Assembly (NCBI GenBank): GCA_964579675.1
Contig: CAZOIA010000001.1
Span: 26,231-90,230, forward strand
Source: CAZOIA01 sp964579675
GTDB lineage: Bacteria > Planctomycetota > Phycisphaerae > UBA1845 > PWPN01
Reading direction: 5' to 3'
DNA: 64,000 nt
Within the stretch, counting starts at the first letter, position 1. The number at the start of each line of letters is the position of its first letter. Below, one piece after another: positions 18,591-28,029 of this stretch. The notes beneath the pieces are model-generated. The model had not been told where the DNA came from, made no database searches, and saw only the letters and a program-made list of their open reading frames with translations. A program made the translations under genes and the position numbers.

Positions 18591-18662
18591 GGCCAGGACT
18601 CCTTGCAGGTGCCGTCCCGCTAGCGCTCAAGCCCAGGCCCCGGCTGCGGACGCCCAGCGGAA

Positions 18663-19907
18663 TCACGCAATGCCCGCTGCCTTATGGGCCTCACGAAAGA
18701 CGGCCAGATAGTCGCTCTCCTGATCAGGGGTCAGCTTCGAGGGGACCGGGAACACGACGCTTCGTGCCAGCAGTGCGTCCGTTCGGGGCAGGGTGCCCCG
18801 CCCGTAATCGCGAATCAGCGGCACGTTGGCCGGGTGCGTCCACGGGAAACCGTCGGGGCTGTTGCTCCGCTTCTCGACCAGGGCCTTCACGTTGCAGTAG
18901 ACGTGCAACCCGTAGTCAGGCAGATGTGAGCAGATCAGGCCACGATCGTTGCATGCCCGGGTAAGGCGCCGGGCCGCGTCCGCGTCGCCGAGCCTGGCAA
19001 TGAGGAACGCGCCGGAATCGCCGTCGCGGTCTTCCAGGCGCCGCCATTGCAGGCCGGGAAGCTCGCCCAGCGCCCCTTGGATGCGATGTTTGTTCGCTCG
19101 CATGCTGGCGGTAATGGTATCGAGCTTGGAGAGTTGCACGCGAATCACCGCAGCCGCTAGCTCGCTCATCCTCGCCCCCGCACCCCACAGGGCGTGCTCG
19201 CTGTCCTGGACCGGCAAGCCGCCCGACCACGGGACACCGAGATCGTGAGCGGCGTTCGCCCGGGCGTGGAGGGTCTCATCGTCGGTGACGATCATGCCGC
19301 CCTCACCGGCAGTGATGTTCTTGTTCATCTGGAAGCTGAAGACGGCCAGTTCGCCGAACGCGCCTACGGGCTTGCCATGCAGTGTCGCCCCGTTGGCCTG
19401 GGCACAGTCCTCCAGCACCGGTATACCGTGACGGCGGGCGATCTCCATAAGGGCCGGCATGTTCCCCGGCGCGCCGCACATGTGCACGGGGAGAATGAGC
19501 TTGCTGTTCGGGGTGATCTTGCCCGCCAGGTCCTCGGGGTCCATGGTGAAGCTCTCGTCGATCTCGACCAGTACCGGAATGGCCCCCACCCGGACCACTG
19601 CCGCCGCCGTTGACACCCAGAAAAAACCCGGGATTAGAACTTCCTGCCCCGGTCCGATCCCCAGCGCCACCATCGAGGACACCAGGGCGTTGGTGCCACT
19701 GGCGACGGCCTGGGCGTACTTCCGGCCCAGGCGGGCGGCGAACTCCTTTTCGAGCGAGTCTGCTTCGGCCAGGAAATTGGCCCCGTAGTAGCGGAAGGGC
19801 GAGCGCTCGCGAACGACACGGACGACAGCCGCCTCTTCCTCATCGCTGTAATAGTGCACGCCGGGAAACTCCCGGGGAAAACCCGCAAGCCTCGATGGTT
19901 CACTCAC
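18663..19907 (-). CDS. DegT/DnrJ/EryC1/StrS-family PLP sugar aminotransferase
   Basis: A 414-residue PLP enzyme. Visible family segments are ASGTNALVSSMVALGIGPGQ, EVLIPGFFWVSTAAAV, the PLP-binding Asp in VLEDCAQANGA, and the Schiff-base lysine in FSFQMNKNITAGEGGMIV. The start is a GTG at 19907, preceded by AGGAG at 8 nt. It overlaps the stop of the URO-D-like gene by 4 nt (GTGA), which shows tight coupling. Family members make amino-deoxy sugars from keto sugars, but this one sits with catabolic genes, so the direction is uncertain. Confidence 0.88.
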   Translation of the reverse strand: MSEPSRLAGFPREFPGVHYYSDEEEAAVVRVVRERSPFRYYGANFLAEADSLEKEFAARLGRKYAQAVASGTNALVSSMVALGIGPGQEVLIPGFFWVSTAAAVVRVGAIPVLVEIDESFTMDPEDLAGKITPNSKLILPVHMCGAPGNMPALMEIARRHGIPVLEDCAQANGATLHGKPVGAFGELAVFSFQMNKNITAGEGGMIVTDDETLHARANAAHDLGVPWSGGLPVQDSEHALWGAGARMSELAAAVIRVQLSKLDTITASMRANKHRIQGALGELPGLQWRRLEDRDGDSGAFLIARLGDADAARRLTRACNDRGLICSHLPDYGLHVYCNVKALVEKRSNSPDGFPWTHPANVPLIRDYGRGTLPRTDALLARSVVFPVPSKLTPDQESDYLAVFREAHKAAGIA

Positions 19908-21136
19908 CTGCGTTTCTCCTTCCAGGCATCGATCATCGTTTTGACCGCGGGCCACGGCGTGTCGGGAAACAGCGAATCCACCGGTTCGAGGATGAACGCG
20001 GCCGGGCCCAGCGTTTCGATCGCAGCGTGCACCGCACTGCGAATCTCTTCGGGCGATCCCCTGCCCAGGGTCAGCGGGGCGTTCACGCCGCCCGCGATCG
20101 CAACCTTCCCTCCCAACTCGGCCCGCGTCGTCTGCAAATCCGCATCGCCCTGCACCGGATCGGCCCAGTAGTACAGGTCCACGCCGGCCTCGGCAAGGTA
20201 GTGCAGTACCGGCTTCACACCGGAAGTCATGACGTAAGCGAACTTCGCGCCGGCATCGTGGACCCGCCGCACGTTCCGCTCGAGATTCCCCACAAGGTAC
20301 CGCTCGAACAACTCCGGCGACCAGAAATCGACCGAGCTGTACCATCCTCGCTGCACAACGAGATCCACCCCGCCGATCTCCAGCATGAGGTCGGTCCGCA
20401 TACCATCGAACGTGTCCACCAGCTCGATGAGCTGCTTGAACGTCTCGGGCTGGAGCATTGCCATCATGACGGCGGCCTCGGCCCCGCACAGCCACACCAC
20501 CGCGTCTATGCCGAACAGGCTCCACCCGCAGACGAGTATACCCTTCTTATCCGCGAACCGGCGGATCGCCTTCATCCGCTCGCGGTAGGCGGCAAGCTGA
20601 TCCTTTCTCGGGCAGCAGAACAGATGGCGAAGCTTCGGCACATCCTCCGCTTCCAGCATCGGCGGCCGCGTCGAGCGCGGGATGTTGAAGTCCTCGAACA
20701 GGGGTGGAAACTCCGGCTGAACGACCCAACCGGGCTCAATCGGCTCGCCGGTCTGCCTGACCTTGTGCGCCAGCACGCCGGCGGGCGTGGTGTACTCCCG
20801 GCACGCCACCGGCCGCTCGCCCTCGGCAGCCGGCTCCTCGTAATCCCGGATCGTCACCCGCGGGTCGATGCTCCACGGCGGCGAGACTTCGAGCACGTCA
20901 TCGATGCCCAGGCTCAGCCACGCCTCGACCCGCTTGAAGTCCTGACTCACGTCCCAGGCCTGCGGCAGTGTATGAATGTGCTCCAGGCGCATCGTGTACC
21001 AGAAACGTACGTCCGCCCCGTCGCGGGCCCACGCCAGCTCCGGCGGCGCGCGGAAGCCAAACACCCGGCAAACCAACGGGACACGATCCGGCTCGCCACC
21101 TTCAATTGCCGTCAACAAGCGCTCCCGCGAATTCAT
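19904..21136 (-). CDS. Uroporphyrinogen-decarboxylase-fold (URO-D/MtaA-like) protein
   Basis: A 410-residue protein that starts MNSRERLLTAIEGGEPDRVP, the typical opening of the URO-D superfamily. It continues with the barrel segments CGWSLFGIDAVVWLCGAEAA, KFAYVMTSGVKPVLHYLAEA and VAIAGGVNAPLTLGRGSPEE. This divergent branch, common in Planctomycetota and Verrucomicrobiota, is related to corrinoid methyltransferases rather than to haem-pathway HemE. No corrinoid protein gene is next to it. The ATG at 21136 has GGAAGGAAG upstream, and the gene opens the four-gene operon. Activity unknown. Confidence 0.8.
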   Translation of the reverse strand: MNSRERLLTAIEGGEPDRVPLVCRVFGFRAPPELAWARDGADVRFWYTMRLEHIHTLPQAWDVSQDFKRVEAWLSLGIDDVLEVSPPWSIDPRVTIRDYEEPAAEGERPVACREYTTPAGVLAHKVRQTGEPIEPGWVVQPEFPPLFEDFNIPRSTRPPMLEAEDVPKLRHLFCCPRKDQLAAYRERMKAIRRFADKKGILVCGWSLFGIDAVVWLCGAEAAVMMAMLQPETFKQLIELVDTFDGMRTDLMLEIGGVDLVVQRGWYSSVDFWSPELFERYLVGNLERNVRRVHDAGAKFAYVMTSGVKPVLHYLAEAGVDLYYWADPVQGDADLQTTRAELGGKVAIAGGVNAPLTLGRGSPEEIRSAVHAAIETLGPAAFILEPVDSLFPDTPWPAVKTMIDAWKEKRR

Positions 21137-21223
21137 CCGCGCTTCCTTCCGGGCGAAGCGTTGATGCGCATTGGCCGATATGCCGCACGACATCGACCGG
21201 CTCGTCCGCCGTCGACGCATTGA

Positions 21224-21315
21224 GCCCGACGCGGACCGCCTTCTTGTGGTCCGCAGCCAGACGGGAATCCCATGGAAGAACATGCGCGCAAACGGCGCGC
21301 ATCTCTCGACGGAAG
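21224..21315. repeat. Dispersed repeat R4, copy A
   Basis: About 92 nt aligning with 55919-56010 at roughly 75-80 percent by eye. It contains two hairpins: GCGGACC with GGTCCGC, and a perfect ATGCGCGC (AAACG) GCGCGCAT. It lies just upstream of the URO-D-like operon. Confidence 0.7.
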
Positions 21316-21408
21316 AGACTAACCCTGCCCCAATGGCCGCGTCAAGCTGCGCGGAGCACGCAACCTCCGTCTTGCCGCCGGCCGCCTGGGCGGGTAGACT
21401 ACGTGCGG

Positions 21409-21867
21409 ATGAAGGACGACACCGCGTCAAAGAAACAACCTGCATCGAGCACGTCTCCGGTGCCGGCCAGTCCGGACGTGGACGACAGCGAGCGGGCCGC
21501 GATGGGGATCACCGTGCCCGACCGCGAGGGCACGCCCGAGGGTCCGCCCAAGACCCGGCCGGTGGTCAGCGTGGACACCAGCTAGCGGCTCCAGCACACG
21601 ATCGCGTTCGCCGACGAGGCCACGCCGACGCGCAAGGCCAAGCCGGCCGGCGTGATGGGGGCCGAGATCTGGGTCAAGGTCGGCGAGCCGCCCCCGACCG
21701 GCCCGAGCGAGCTGAGCTTCTTGTCGGTCGATACGCACACGCCGTACGTGGCCGACTACCCCGGCGAAGACGGCGGCAAGACCGCCCACTACATGCTCCG
21801 CTGGATCGCCACGACCGGCGAGAAGGGACCCTGGAGCGAAACGGCCAATGCGACGATCGGGGCGTAG
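21409..21867 (+). pseudogene. Conserved hypothetical protein split by an in-frame TAG
   Basis: One frame runs from the ATG at 21409 to the TAG at 21865-21867, but an extra TAG stands at 21583-21585. The part before it (58 codons) is Pro/Ser/Asp-rich. The part after it (RLQHTIAFADEATPTRKAKP, then GVMGAEIWVKVG and HYMLRWIATTGEKGPWSETA) reads as one fibronectin-like domain with no alternative ribosome-binding site. I recall similar C-terminal domains in planctomycete hypothetical proteins, but no function. It may be a recent pseudogene, a sequencing error, or readthrough. No other frame is plausible here. Confidence 0.6.
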
Positions 21868-21871
21868 CGAA

Positions 21872-21973
21872 ATGGTGGGCGGTGCCCAACCTGCGAAGCT
21901 GAAAACGCTCTTCGCCCTGACAACCCTCGTCGCCGCAATCCTGATGATCGTGAATGCGTTGGTTTCAAGGTGA
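21872..21973 (+). CDS. Possible 33-residue single-pass membrane peptide
   Basis: An ATG four bases after the stop of the split hypothetical gene opens a 33-codon frame, MVGGAQPAKLKTLF followed by a strongly hydrophobic helix (ALTTLVAAILMIVNALV) and SR. The basic N-terminal end and single helix fit a small membrane protein. No good ribosome-binding site is present, so it would rely on translational coupling. Confidence 0.4.
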   Translation: MVGGAQPAKLKTLFALTTLVAAILMIVNALVSR

Positions 21974-22005
21974 ACGAATACGCCTGATCGATTGGAGCAT
22001 CGGGA

Positions 22006-22332
22006 GTGAAACACTGGTTCTGGCGAGCGGCAATTGCGGTGGTGGCCGGCCCTGCTATCCTGGGCCTTATGTTCGTGGGCGCAACCGTTCCGCCAGGTCT
22101 GATGACGCGCAGGCCGCTCGGTTCCCTTCCTAGAGCTGGGATCTCCGACGTACTTGGAGTAATGATGATCGGCGTCGCCGCGTCCGTGCTTTCCCTGGCC
22201 GCCTACGCAATCCTGACGCGACGGTACGGTCCGAAGGTCTTTAGGGATGGAGAGACGCGCTGCCGCCAGTGCCATCACATTCTCAAGGGAATCAGTGAAC
22301 CGCGGTGTCCCGAATGCGGTGAAAGGATCTAG
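22006..22332 (+). CDS. Small membrane protein with C-terminal zinc ribbon
   Basis: A 108-residue protein. The GTG start at 22006 has GGAG upstream. Two hydrophobic segments (residues 7-28 and 46-70) are followed by a cytoplasmic zinc ribbon CRQCHHILKGISEPRCPECG. The CxxC...CPxCG arrangement after membrane helices is common in planctomycete small proteins of unknown role. The neighbours are likewise orphans. Confidence 0.7.
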   Translation: MKHWFWRAAIAVVAGPAILGLMFVGATVPPGLMTRRPLGSLPRAGISDVLGVMMIGVAASVLSLAAYAILTRRYGPKVFRDGETRCRQCHHILKGISEPRCPECGERI

Positions 22333-22337
22333 GCACC

Positions 22338-22511
22338 CTCGGCAACACGGCCGCGCCAATTATCAAGCGACTGGTTACTGGTTTCGGTCAACGGGAACTG
22401 GACTTGCTCAAACGGGTGGCGGACAACAAGAACGTGGAATCGCCCATGAAGAGAAAGAAGGCCATAGCTCAACGGTACGAACAGGTCGTCGACATGGCCG
22501 GGGACGTGTAG
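22338..22511 (+). pseudogene. Possible 3' remnant of a gene
   Basis: One frame opens after a stop at 22320 and reads as protein-like text up to the TAG at 22509: LGNTAAPIIKRLVTGFGQRE, then LDLLKRVADNKNVESP, then MKRKKAIAQRYEQVVDMAGD. The only ATG is at 22446 and would give a 21-residue peptide. I read it as the tail of a gene whose 5' part has been lost, but it could be spurious. Confidence 0.25.
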
Positions 22512-22559
22512 ACGTCCCGTTCACTACGTCGCGTACTAGCCAAGAAGGGACTGGAACTT

Positions 22560-23162
22560 ATGCCCACCATTTCGTTAACGCATTTCGTCGACTTCGTGTC
22601 GAAGGCGGGGACACCCAAGCTGACAGTTGTCAAGAATGCGAAACAGCAACTCACTGACGGATACGATCCGGCCACGGATTTCTACAAGGCCATCCGAGAC
22701 GGGATCATCGAGATGCACAAGAGCGGACAACCAAAGACGGCTCTCGACTCGGTGATGACGGGGCTGACCGATAAGAAGAAGTTGACCGCATACCCGCCGA
22801 TCGTTAAGGGCTACAAGAAGTTCCTGGGCAAGAAGCTGGCTACGTGGTTCGACCCTCCGCGAGATGAATGGGCGCATGGCGGGCTGGCTGTCAGCGTCAA
22901 CCCGGAGCTGGGACTGAAGATCAACGATGTGCGCCATGTCATCAAGCTCTACTTCAAGGCGGAGAAGCTGGCGAAGCTCCGTATCGACATCGCGACCCAG
23001 CTCATGAAGCTGGTGCTCGGCGTCTCGAAGAAGCCGCTGGTTTTCGGCGTGCTCGACGTGCGGAACGCGAAGCTATTCACCTCGAATGGCGTCAATCCGG
23101 GGCTGATCGCCTTGCTGCAAGGCGAGGCGTCGTCGTTCGCGCAGATTTACGGGTCGGTTTAG
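22560..23162 (+). CDS. Conserved hypothetical protein, 200 residues
   Basis: The ATG at 22560 starts a soluble 200-residue protein (MPTISLTHFVDFVSKAGTPK). The segment VNPELGLKINDVRHVIKLYF in the middle and FGVLDVRNAKLF near the end look like a compact alpha/beta domain. There is no signal peptide and no membrane segment. I think similar proteins occur in scattered bacteria, but I know of no function and make no guess. It lies in a patch of orphan and broken genes. Upstream spacing contains AAGGGACTGG as a weak ribosome-binding site. Confidence 0.6.
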   Translation: MPTISLTHFVDFVSKAGTPKLTVVKNAKQQLTDGYDPATDFYKAIRDGIIEMHKSGQPKTALDSVMTGLTDKKKLTAYPPIVKGYKKFLGKKLATWFDPPRDEWAHGGLAVSVNPELGLKINDVRHVIKLYFKAEKLAKLRIDIATQLMKLVLGVSKKPLVFGVLDVRNAKLFTSNGVNPGLIALLQGEASSFAQIYGSV

Positions 23163-23271
23163 GTCTCTGCGGGGAAGCTTATGGATGCTACGGCCACGTA
23201 GAGTGCGTCCCTTGTCGCACCATTCAGATGTGGTCCTCGAATTGGTGCGTCCGGGCCGCACCCTGCCATTG

Positions 23272-23300
23272 GCTGAAAGCTGAGGGCTGATAGCTGATTG
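23272..23300. repeat. Low-complexity GCTGA-rich spacer
   Basis: Imperfect tandem 8-9-mers (GCTGAAAGCTGAGGGCTGAT, then AGCTGATTG). Similar simple sequences occur at 28911-28935, 53125-53195, 61831-61875 and 62023-62040 in other spacers. Confidence 0.5.
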
Positions 23301-23381
23301 CCAAGCGCCGAACCCTCAACCCTCCGTCCGGCACGGAGACCGGACGCTACAGCCCGAAACCTCCGGCCACGGCGTGGATCG

Positions 23382-23696
23382 ATGTTTCAGCTCAGCAGCA
23401 TATCCAAACGCTTCGATTCGACCGACGCCGTGCGGGCAATGACCTGGCTTGCCTCTGACGATACGATCTGGTGTGCCCTGGCCAACGTCGAAGCCGACGA
23501 TGCGCAGGTCGAGATTCAGGTTCTGCCGCCGGGCCTACAAGAAACGGCACAGCTCGAGGTCACCCGTGTCGGCCCGGACGAGGAGGCGAGGCTGGCGGAC
23601 AGCGTCGCGCCCGGGACCTGGCCCCCGTTGACACTGGCGCCTTATGAGGTGGCCTGCCTGCGCGTGGAACCTGTGGCCGCACGTCAGCACCCCTGA
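23382..23696 (+). pseudogene. Orphan 3' fragment resembling the end of a larger protein
   Basis: A frame of 104 codons from the ATG at 23382 (MFQLSSISKRFDSTDAVRAM). The continuation DTIWCALANVEADDAQVEIQ and TLAPYEVACLRVEP looks like the C-terminal beta-sandwich of a large glycoside hydrolase or similar enzyme, with no catalytic part upstream. There is no ribosome-binding site and the spacer before it is repeat-like. I read it as a gene remnant; an intact small protein cannot be excluded. Confidence 0.35.
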
Positions 23697-23755
23697 ATCG
23701 GCGGAGGAGGAGTCGCGCAAAGCCGGCACGCGAACTAAAGAACTGAAGGCTCAAC

Positions 23756-23785
23756 TTGAAAACCCGTTCGCGGTTACAGTATACT
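23756..23785 (+). promoter_or_regulatory. Promoter for the DUF4159-MoxR-DUF58 cluster
   Basis: TTGAAA (23756-23761) and TATACT (23780-23785) are separated by 18 nt, about 85 nt upstream of the ATG at 23869. Confidence 0.55.
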
Positions 23786-23868
23786 CAAGCCGGCCGACGA
23801 GCGGCGGTGAAATAAGCTCCTCGCTCTTGCGTTTGGCTACAACAGGCATTGAAAAGGGAGCAGCGCGG

Positions 23869-25365
23869 ATGTGGGCGACGAACCGAAACCGGGTCGGGGT
23901 GTTGATTGGCGTCTTGTCGGCTTCGCTTGTCTGCTCGCCGGCTCTCGGGCAGGAACGGCTGACCATCTGGGGCACGCCGCCGCGGGAGAAGGCCCATCGG
24001 ACCAAGGCTGCTGAAGGCTTTCCGCCCCTGCCCCTGCCGGTCGTGCCGCAACGGAGGACCGAGAAAAAGCGGCCCCCTGCCCCTCCGAAGCTGCTGGCGA
24101 ACCTGTCCGGGTTCAGCTTCGATGCCTGGAAGGGCTCGCCCGGAGCGGTGGACCACCTGCTCAAGAACGCCAGGAAGCATCTTCACGTCTGGTACGGCTG
24201 GGAGCAACTCGATATCGCGAGTCTCGCCCGCAAGCATGCCTCGGGAATCGAGCACCGCACGCCCATCCTCTACCTCTGCGCTTACTACCCGCTCAACCTG
24301 ACCAACGACCAGCGTGGCGCCCTGCGAGGCCATGTGCTCGCCGGCGGCACGCTCATCATTAACTGCTGCGGTCAGGACGAGGCGTTTCACTCGACCAGGG
24401 ACGAGCTGGAACGTATGTTCCCCAAGTACGAGTGCCGCCTGCTCCCGCCCGATCATCCCGTGTATCACGCGTACGACGCTATCGACAAGGTCAGCTATCC
24501 CATCCCGTCCAACAACCCGCTCGACGAAGGAGCGGAGACCGTCGATCGCCCCCGCCTGTGGGCCGTCACCCTCGGAACCCGGGCCGCGGTCATCGTCAGT
24601 CACGAGGATCTGGCCTGCGGCTGGAACCAGTGGAACAACCCGACCGTCAAGCGGGTCGGCGCCAAGGACTCGACCCGCCTCGGCCTGAATATCATCACCT
24701 ATGTCACCGCCGACCATCGTTACGCCAAGTTCCTTTCCAAGACCCGCGATGTCGCCGGCCCCAGCGTCCGCCCCCGTCAGCAACTCATCTTCGCCCAGTT
24801 GGTTCACGACGGGAACTGGAACCCCAACCCGTCCGCCGTCCCCCTGCTGCTCAAGGAGCTGGCGTCCAACACCTCGGTCGCGGTCCAGTTCGTGCGGAAA
24901 TCGATGCCGGTGAAGGACCCGGCATTGTTCGAGCACCCGCTGTTGTACATGACCGGCACGTGGGATCCGAACCTTCGCCGGGACGAGGTGGTTCTGTTGC
25001 GCCGCCACCTGACCAACGGCGGGATACTGATCGCGGACGCTGCCGCCGGGCGCCTGGAGTTCGACACCGCCTTTCGGGCCCTGTGCAAGGAACTGTTCCC
25101 TCAACAGCCGCTCACGCCCCTGCCCCCCGACCATTCGCTCTTCGCCAGCTTCCACCAGATCGACCAGTTGCACCTGAATCACGAGACCGCCCCGGTCACC
25201 CCCACGCTCGAGGCGGTGATCGTCAACGACCGACCGGTCATCCTCTTCAGCAAGTTCGGGCTGTCCGACGGGTGGGCCCACCAGTTCAGCGCCTACGCCC
25301 GCGCCTACACGGCCACGGACGCCCTGAAGCTTGGAACCAACATGGTTGTTTATGCGATGCAATGA
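23869..25365 (+). CDS. DUF4159 protein, exported, two tandem copies of the domain
   Basis: A 498-residue protein with a signal peptide (VGVLIGVLSASLVCSPALGQ, residues 9-28) and then a Pro/Lys-rich linker. Two DUF4159-like domains follow, each with a strand-rich start and an RGALRGHVLAGGTLI or RHLTNGGILI type turn (LYLCAYYPLNLTNDQRGALR; LYMTGTWDPNLRRDEVVLLR). DUF4159 proteins are usually encoded with MoxR ATPases and DUF58 proteins, as here. The domain resembles a class-I glutamine-amidotransferase-like fold, but no activity is established. The ATG at 23869 has AGGGAG upstream. A 22-bp gap leads to moxR. Confidence 0.85.
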   Translation: MWATNRNRVGVLIGVLSASLVCSPALGQERLTIWGTPPREKAHRTKAAEGFPPLPLPVVPQRRTEKKRPPAPPKLLANLSGFSFDAWKGSPGAVDHLLKNARKHLHVWYGWEQLDIASLARKHASGIEHRTPILYLCAYYPLNLTNDQRGALRGHVLAGGTLIINCCGQDEAFHSTRDELERMFPKYECRLLPPDHPVYHAYDAIDKVSYPIPSNNPLDEGAETVDRPRLWAVTLGTRAAVIVSHEDLACGWNQWNNPTVKRVGAKDSTRLGLNIITYVTADHRYAKFLSKTRDVAGPSVRPRQQLIFAQLVHDGNWNPNPSAVPLLLKELASNTSVAVQFVRKSMPVKDPALFEHPLLYMTGTWDPNLRRDEVVLLRRHLTNGGILIADAAAGRLEFDTAFRALCKELFPQQPLTPLPPDHSLFASFHQIDQLHLNHETAPVTPTLEAVIVNDRPVILFSKFGLSDGWAHQFSAYARAYTATDALKLGTNMVVYAMQ

Positions 25366-25387
25366 TATTGAGCCGACGGAGTAGCCA

Positions 25388-26404
<1,017 letters not shown>

Positions 26405-26410
26405 TACGTT

Positions 26411-27508
26411 TTGAGGGCTGAACGTTTCCTGATGCCTCCGAATCGATCCAATGCACTGCTCGATCCCGAACTGCTCGAACGGATCAAGGGGCTGTCCCTT
26501 CTCGCGAGGCGGGTGGTAGAAGGCGTGTTGCACGGCCTGCACCGGTCGCCGTTTCGCGGACTGTCGGTTGAGTTCGCCCAGCACCGCGAGTACTCCCCCG
26601 GCGATGAGCTCAAGCGGCTGGACTGGCAGGTGTTGGCACGCTCTGATCGTTACGTCGTCAAGGAGTACGACCAGGAGACCAACCTGCGGGCGGTCATCTT
26701 CCTGGACTGCTCACGGTCGATGGCCTACGGGGAAAAGGGCATTTCCACCCCCAGCGAATCTGCCGGTTCCAGCGAGGACGAACCCGCTCGCGCCTCAGAG
26801 CCGGCTTCTGTGAAGCCGGTGCCTGCTGATGCGCGGACAGAGCCAAACGCATCAGGGACCACGGATTCGCAGGCCACCGCCGAGCCGACCAACACCCGCG
26901 GCAAGTTCCACTACGCCCAGGTGATGGCGGCGGCCCTCTCCTACCTGATGCTTCATCAGGGCGACAGCGTCGGTCTGGTGCTGATGGACGAGCAGGTCAG
27001 GGCGCAGCTTCCGCCCCGGGCGAGCCCCGGCCACATCCTGAGCATTTGCCGTACCTTGCAGGAAGCCACACCCGGCGGCAGGACCGATCTCGCTACGGTA
27101 ATCACGCAATTCGCTGCCCGGCTCAAACGCCGCAGCCTTCTCATCCTGATCAGCGACCTGCTCGACGATCCGCAGCAGGTGCTGTCCGCCCTCGGCCAGC
27201 TTCATCACCGTGGCCACGAGGTCGTCGTGTTTCAGGTCCTGCACCCCCGCGAGATCGACTTCAACCTGGGCCTGGCGGGCCACGGCGTCACGGTCATCCG
27301 CGACATGGAGACTGACGACGAGTTCGATGCCGAGCCCGCCCTCGTTCGCGAGCTGGTCCAGGCCGAGGTCCGACGCTTCACGCACGAACTCGACGCCGGT
27401 GCCCGACGCCGCGGCCTGCATCTGATCCGTTGCCTGACCAGTGACCCGCCGGAACAGATACTCTCGCAATACCTCCACTCCCGTCTGAAAGGAAAGCGGC
27501 GATGCTAA
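26411..27508 (+). CDS. DUF58 protein with von Willebrand factor A-like domain and a repeat-derived insertion
   Basis: A 365-residue protein with the DUF58 core LDPELLERIKGLSLLARRVV, then RSPFRGLSVEFAQHREYSPG and LDWQVLARSDRYVVKEYDQE. A VWA-like domain follows with the metal-site sequence FLDCSRSM (D99, S101, S103). Directly after it, about residues 108-164, a Ser/Pro/Glu-rich insert is present that I do not expect in the family. At DNA level it holds R2 repeat sequence (26795-26821). The fold resumes at KFHYAQVMAAALSYLML. The TTG at 26411 is 10 nt after GGAGAG; the ATG at 26432 is an alternative. The 3' end overlaps the next gene by ATGCTAA. Confidence 0.9.
   Translation: MRAERFLMPPNRSNALLDPELLERIKGLSLLARRVVEGVLHGLHRSPFRGLSVEFAQHREYSPGDELKRLDWQVLARSDRYVVKEYDQETNLRAVIFLDCSRSMAYGEKGISTPSESAGSSEDEPARASEPASVKPVPADARTEPNASGTTDSQATAEPTNTRGKFHYAQVMAAALSYLMLHQGDSVGLVLMDEQVRAQLPPRASPGHILSICRTLQEATPGGRTDLATVITQFAARLKRRSLLILISDLLDDPQQVLSALGQLHHRGHEVVVFQVLHPREIDFNLGLAGHGVTVIRDMETDDEFDAEPALVRELVQAEVRRFTHELDAGARRRGLHLIRCLTSDPPEQILSQYLHSRLKGKRRC
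26795..26821. repeat. R2 hairpin inside the DUF58 coding sequence
   Basis: Reads as the inverse of the hairpin arm of R2 copies A and B with two changes (C to T and G to A). These occupy paired positions, so GGCTTC TGT GAAGCC keeps a perfect stem. It encodes SEPASVKPV in frame. Confidence 0.75.
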
Positions 27509-27981
27509 GAGCCATTCCAAAAGGCTTCTTCTCGTGGGACTTCACAGTGCTGCAGGACGGCGTGCCCATCGCCGAGATCGACATGTCGTGGTTTCGCGAG
27601 CGCGGCGAGTTTGACATCGTCGGCCAACGGTACGAGGTATACCGGGAGAGCTGGCTGGCAGGGCGGTTCGTGATCCAGTCCGCCGCCGGTGTCCTGGCCA
27701 CCGCCGAGAAGCCGAGTGCGTTTCTTCGTTCGTTTACCGTCGATCACGCCGGCCGCCGGTTCCAACTGAAGGCGATGTCTCCGTTCGGCCGGTCCTTCGG
27801 TCTATCCGAGAACGGCCGCCTCATTGGAACAGTCGGCCCCGACTTCTGGCTGAGCCGCAAGGCCACCATTGACCTGCCGGAGCATATTGCCGTTCCCGCG
27901 CAGGTGTTCATATTCTGGCTGGTCCTGATCCTCTGGCGACGGGCGGCACGTTCTTCCAGCTCAGCCGGCGGCGGCACTTGA
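27502..27981 (+). CDS. LURP/tubby-like-fold hypothetical with C-terminal membrane helix
   Basis: A 159-residue protein. The first 125 residues are beta-rich (DFTVLQDGVPIAEIDMSWF; GRFVIQSAAGVLATAEKPSA; FTVDHAGRRFQLKAMSPFGR; SFGLSENGRLIGTVGPDFWL) in the pattern of a tubby C-terminal/LURP-one-like fold, which is my inference. One helix near the end (VFIFWLVLILWRRAA) could anchor it. It overlaps the DUF58 gene (ATGCTAA), so it belongs to the same operon. Function unknown. Confidence 0.6.
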   Translation: MLRAIPKGFFSWDFTVLQDGVPIAEIDMSWFRERGEFDIVGQRYEVYRESWLAGRFVIQSAAGVLATAEKPSAFLRSFTVDHAGRRFQLKAMSPFGRSFGLSENGRLIGTVGPDFWLSRKATIDLPEHIAVPAQVFIFWLVLILWRRAARSSSSAGGGT

Positions 27982-28029
27982 ACGAACTCATTGACCGGCG
28001 AGCGGGGTCGGCGGCAACAGGGCGATCGA

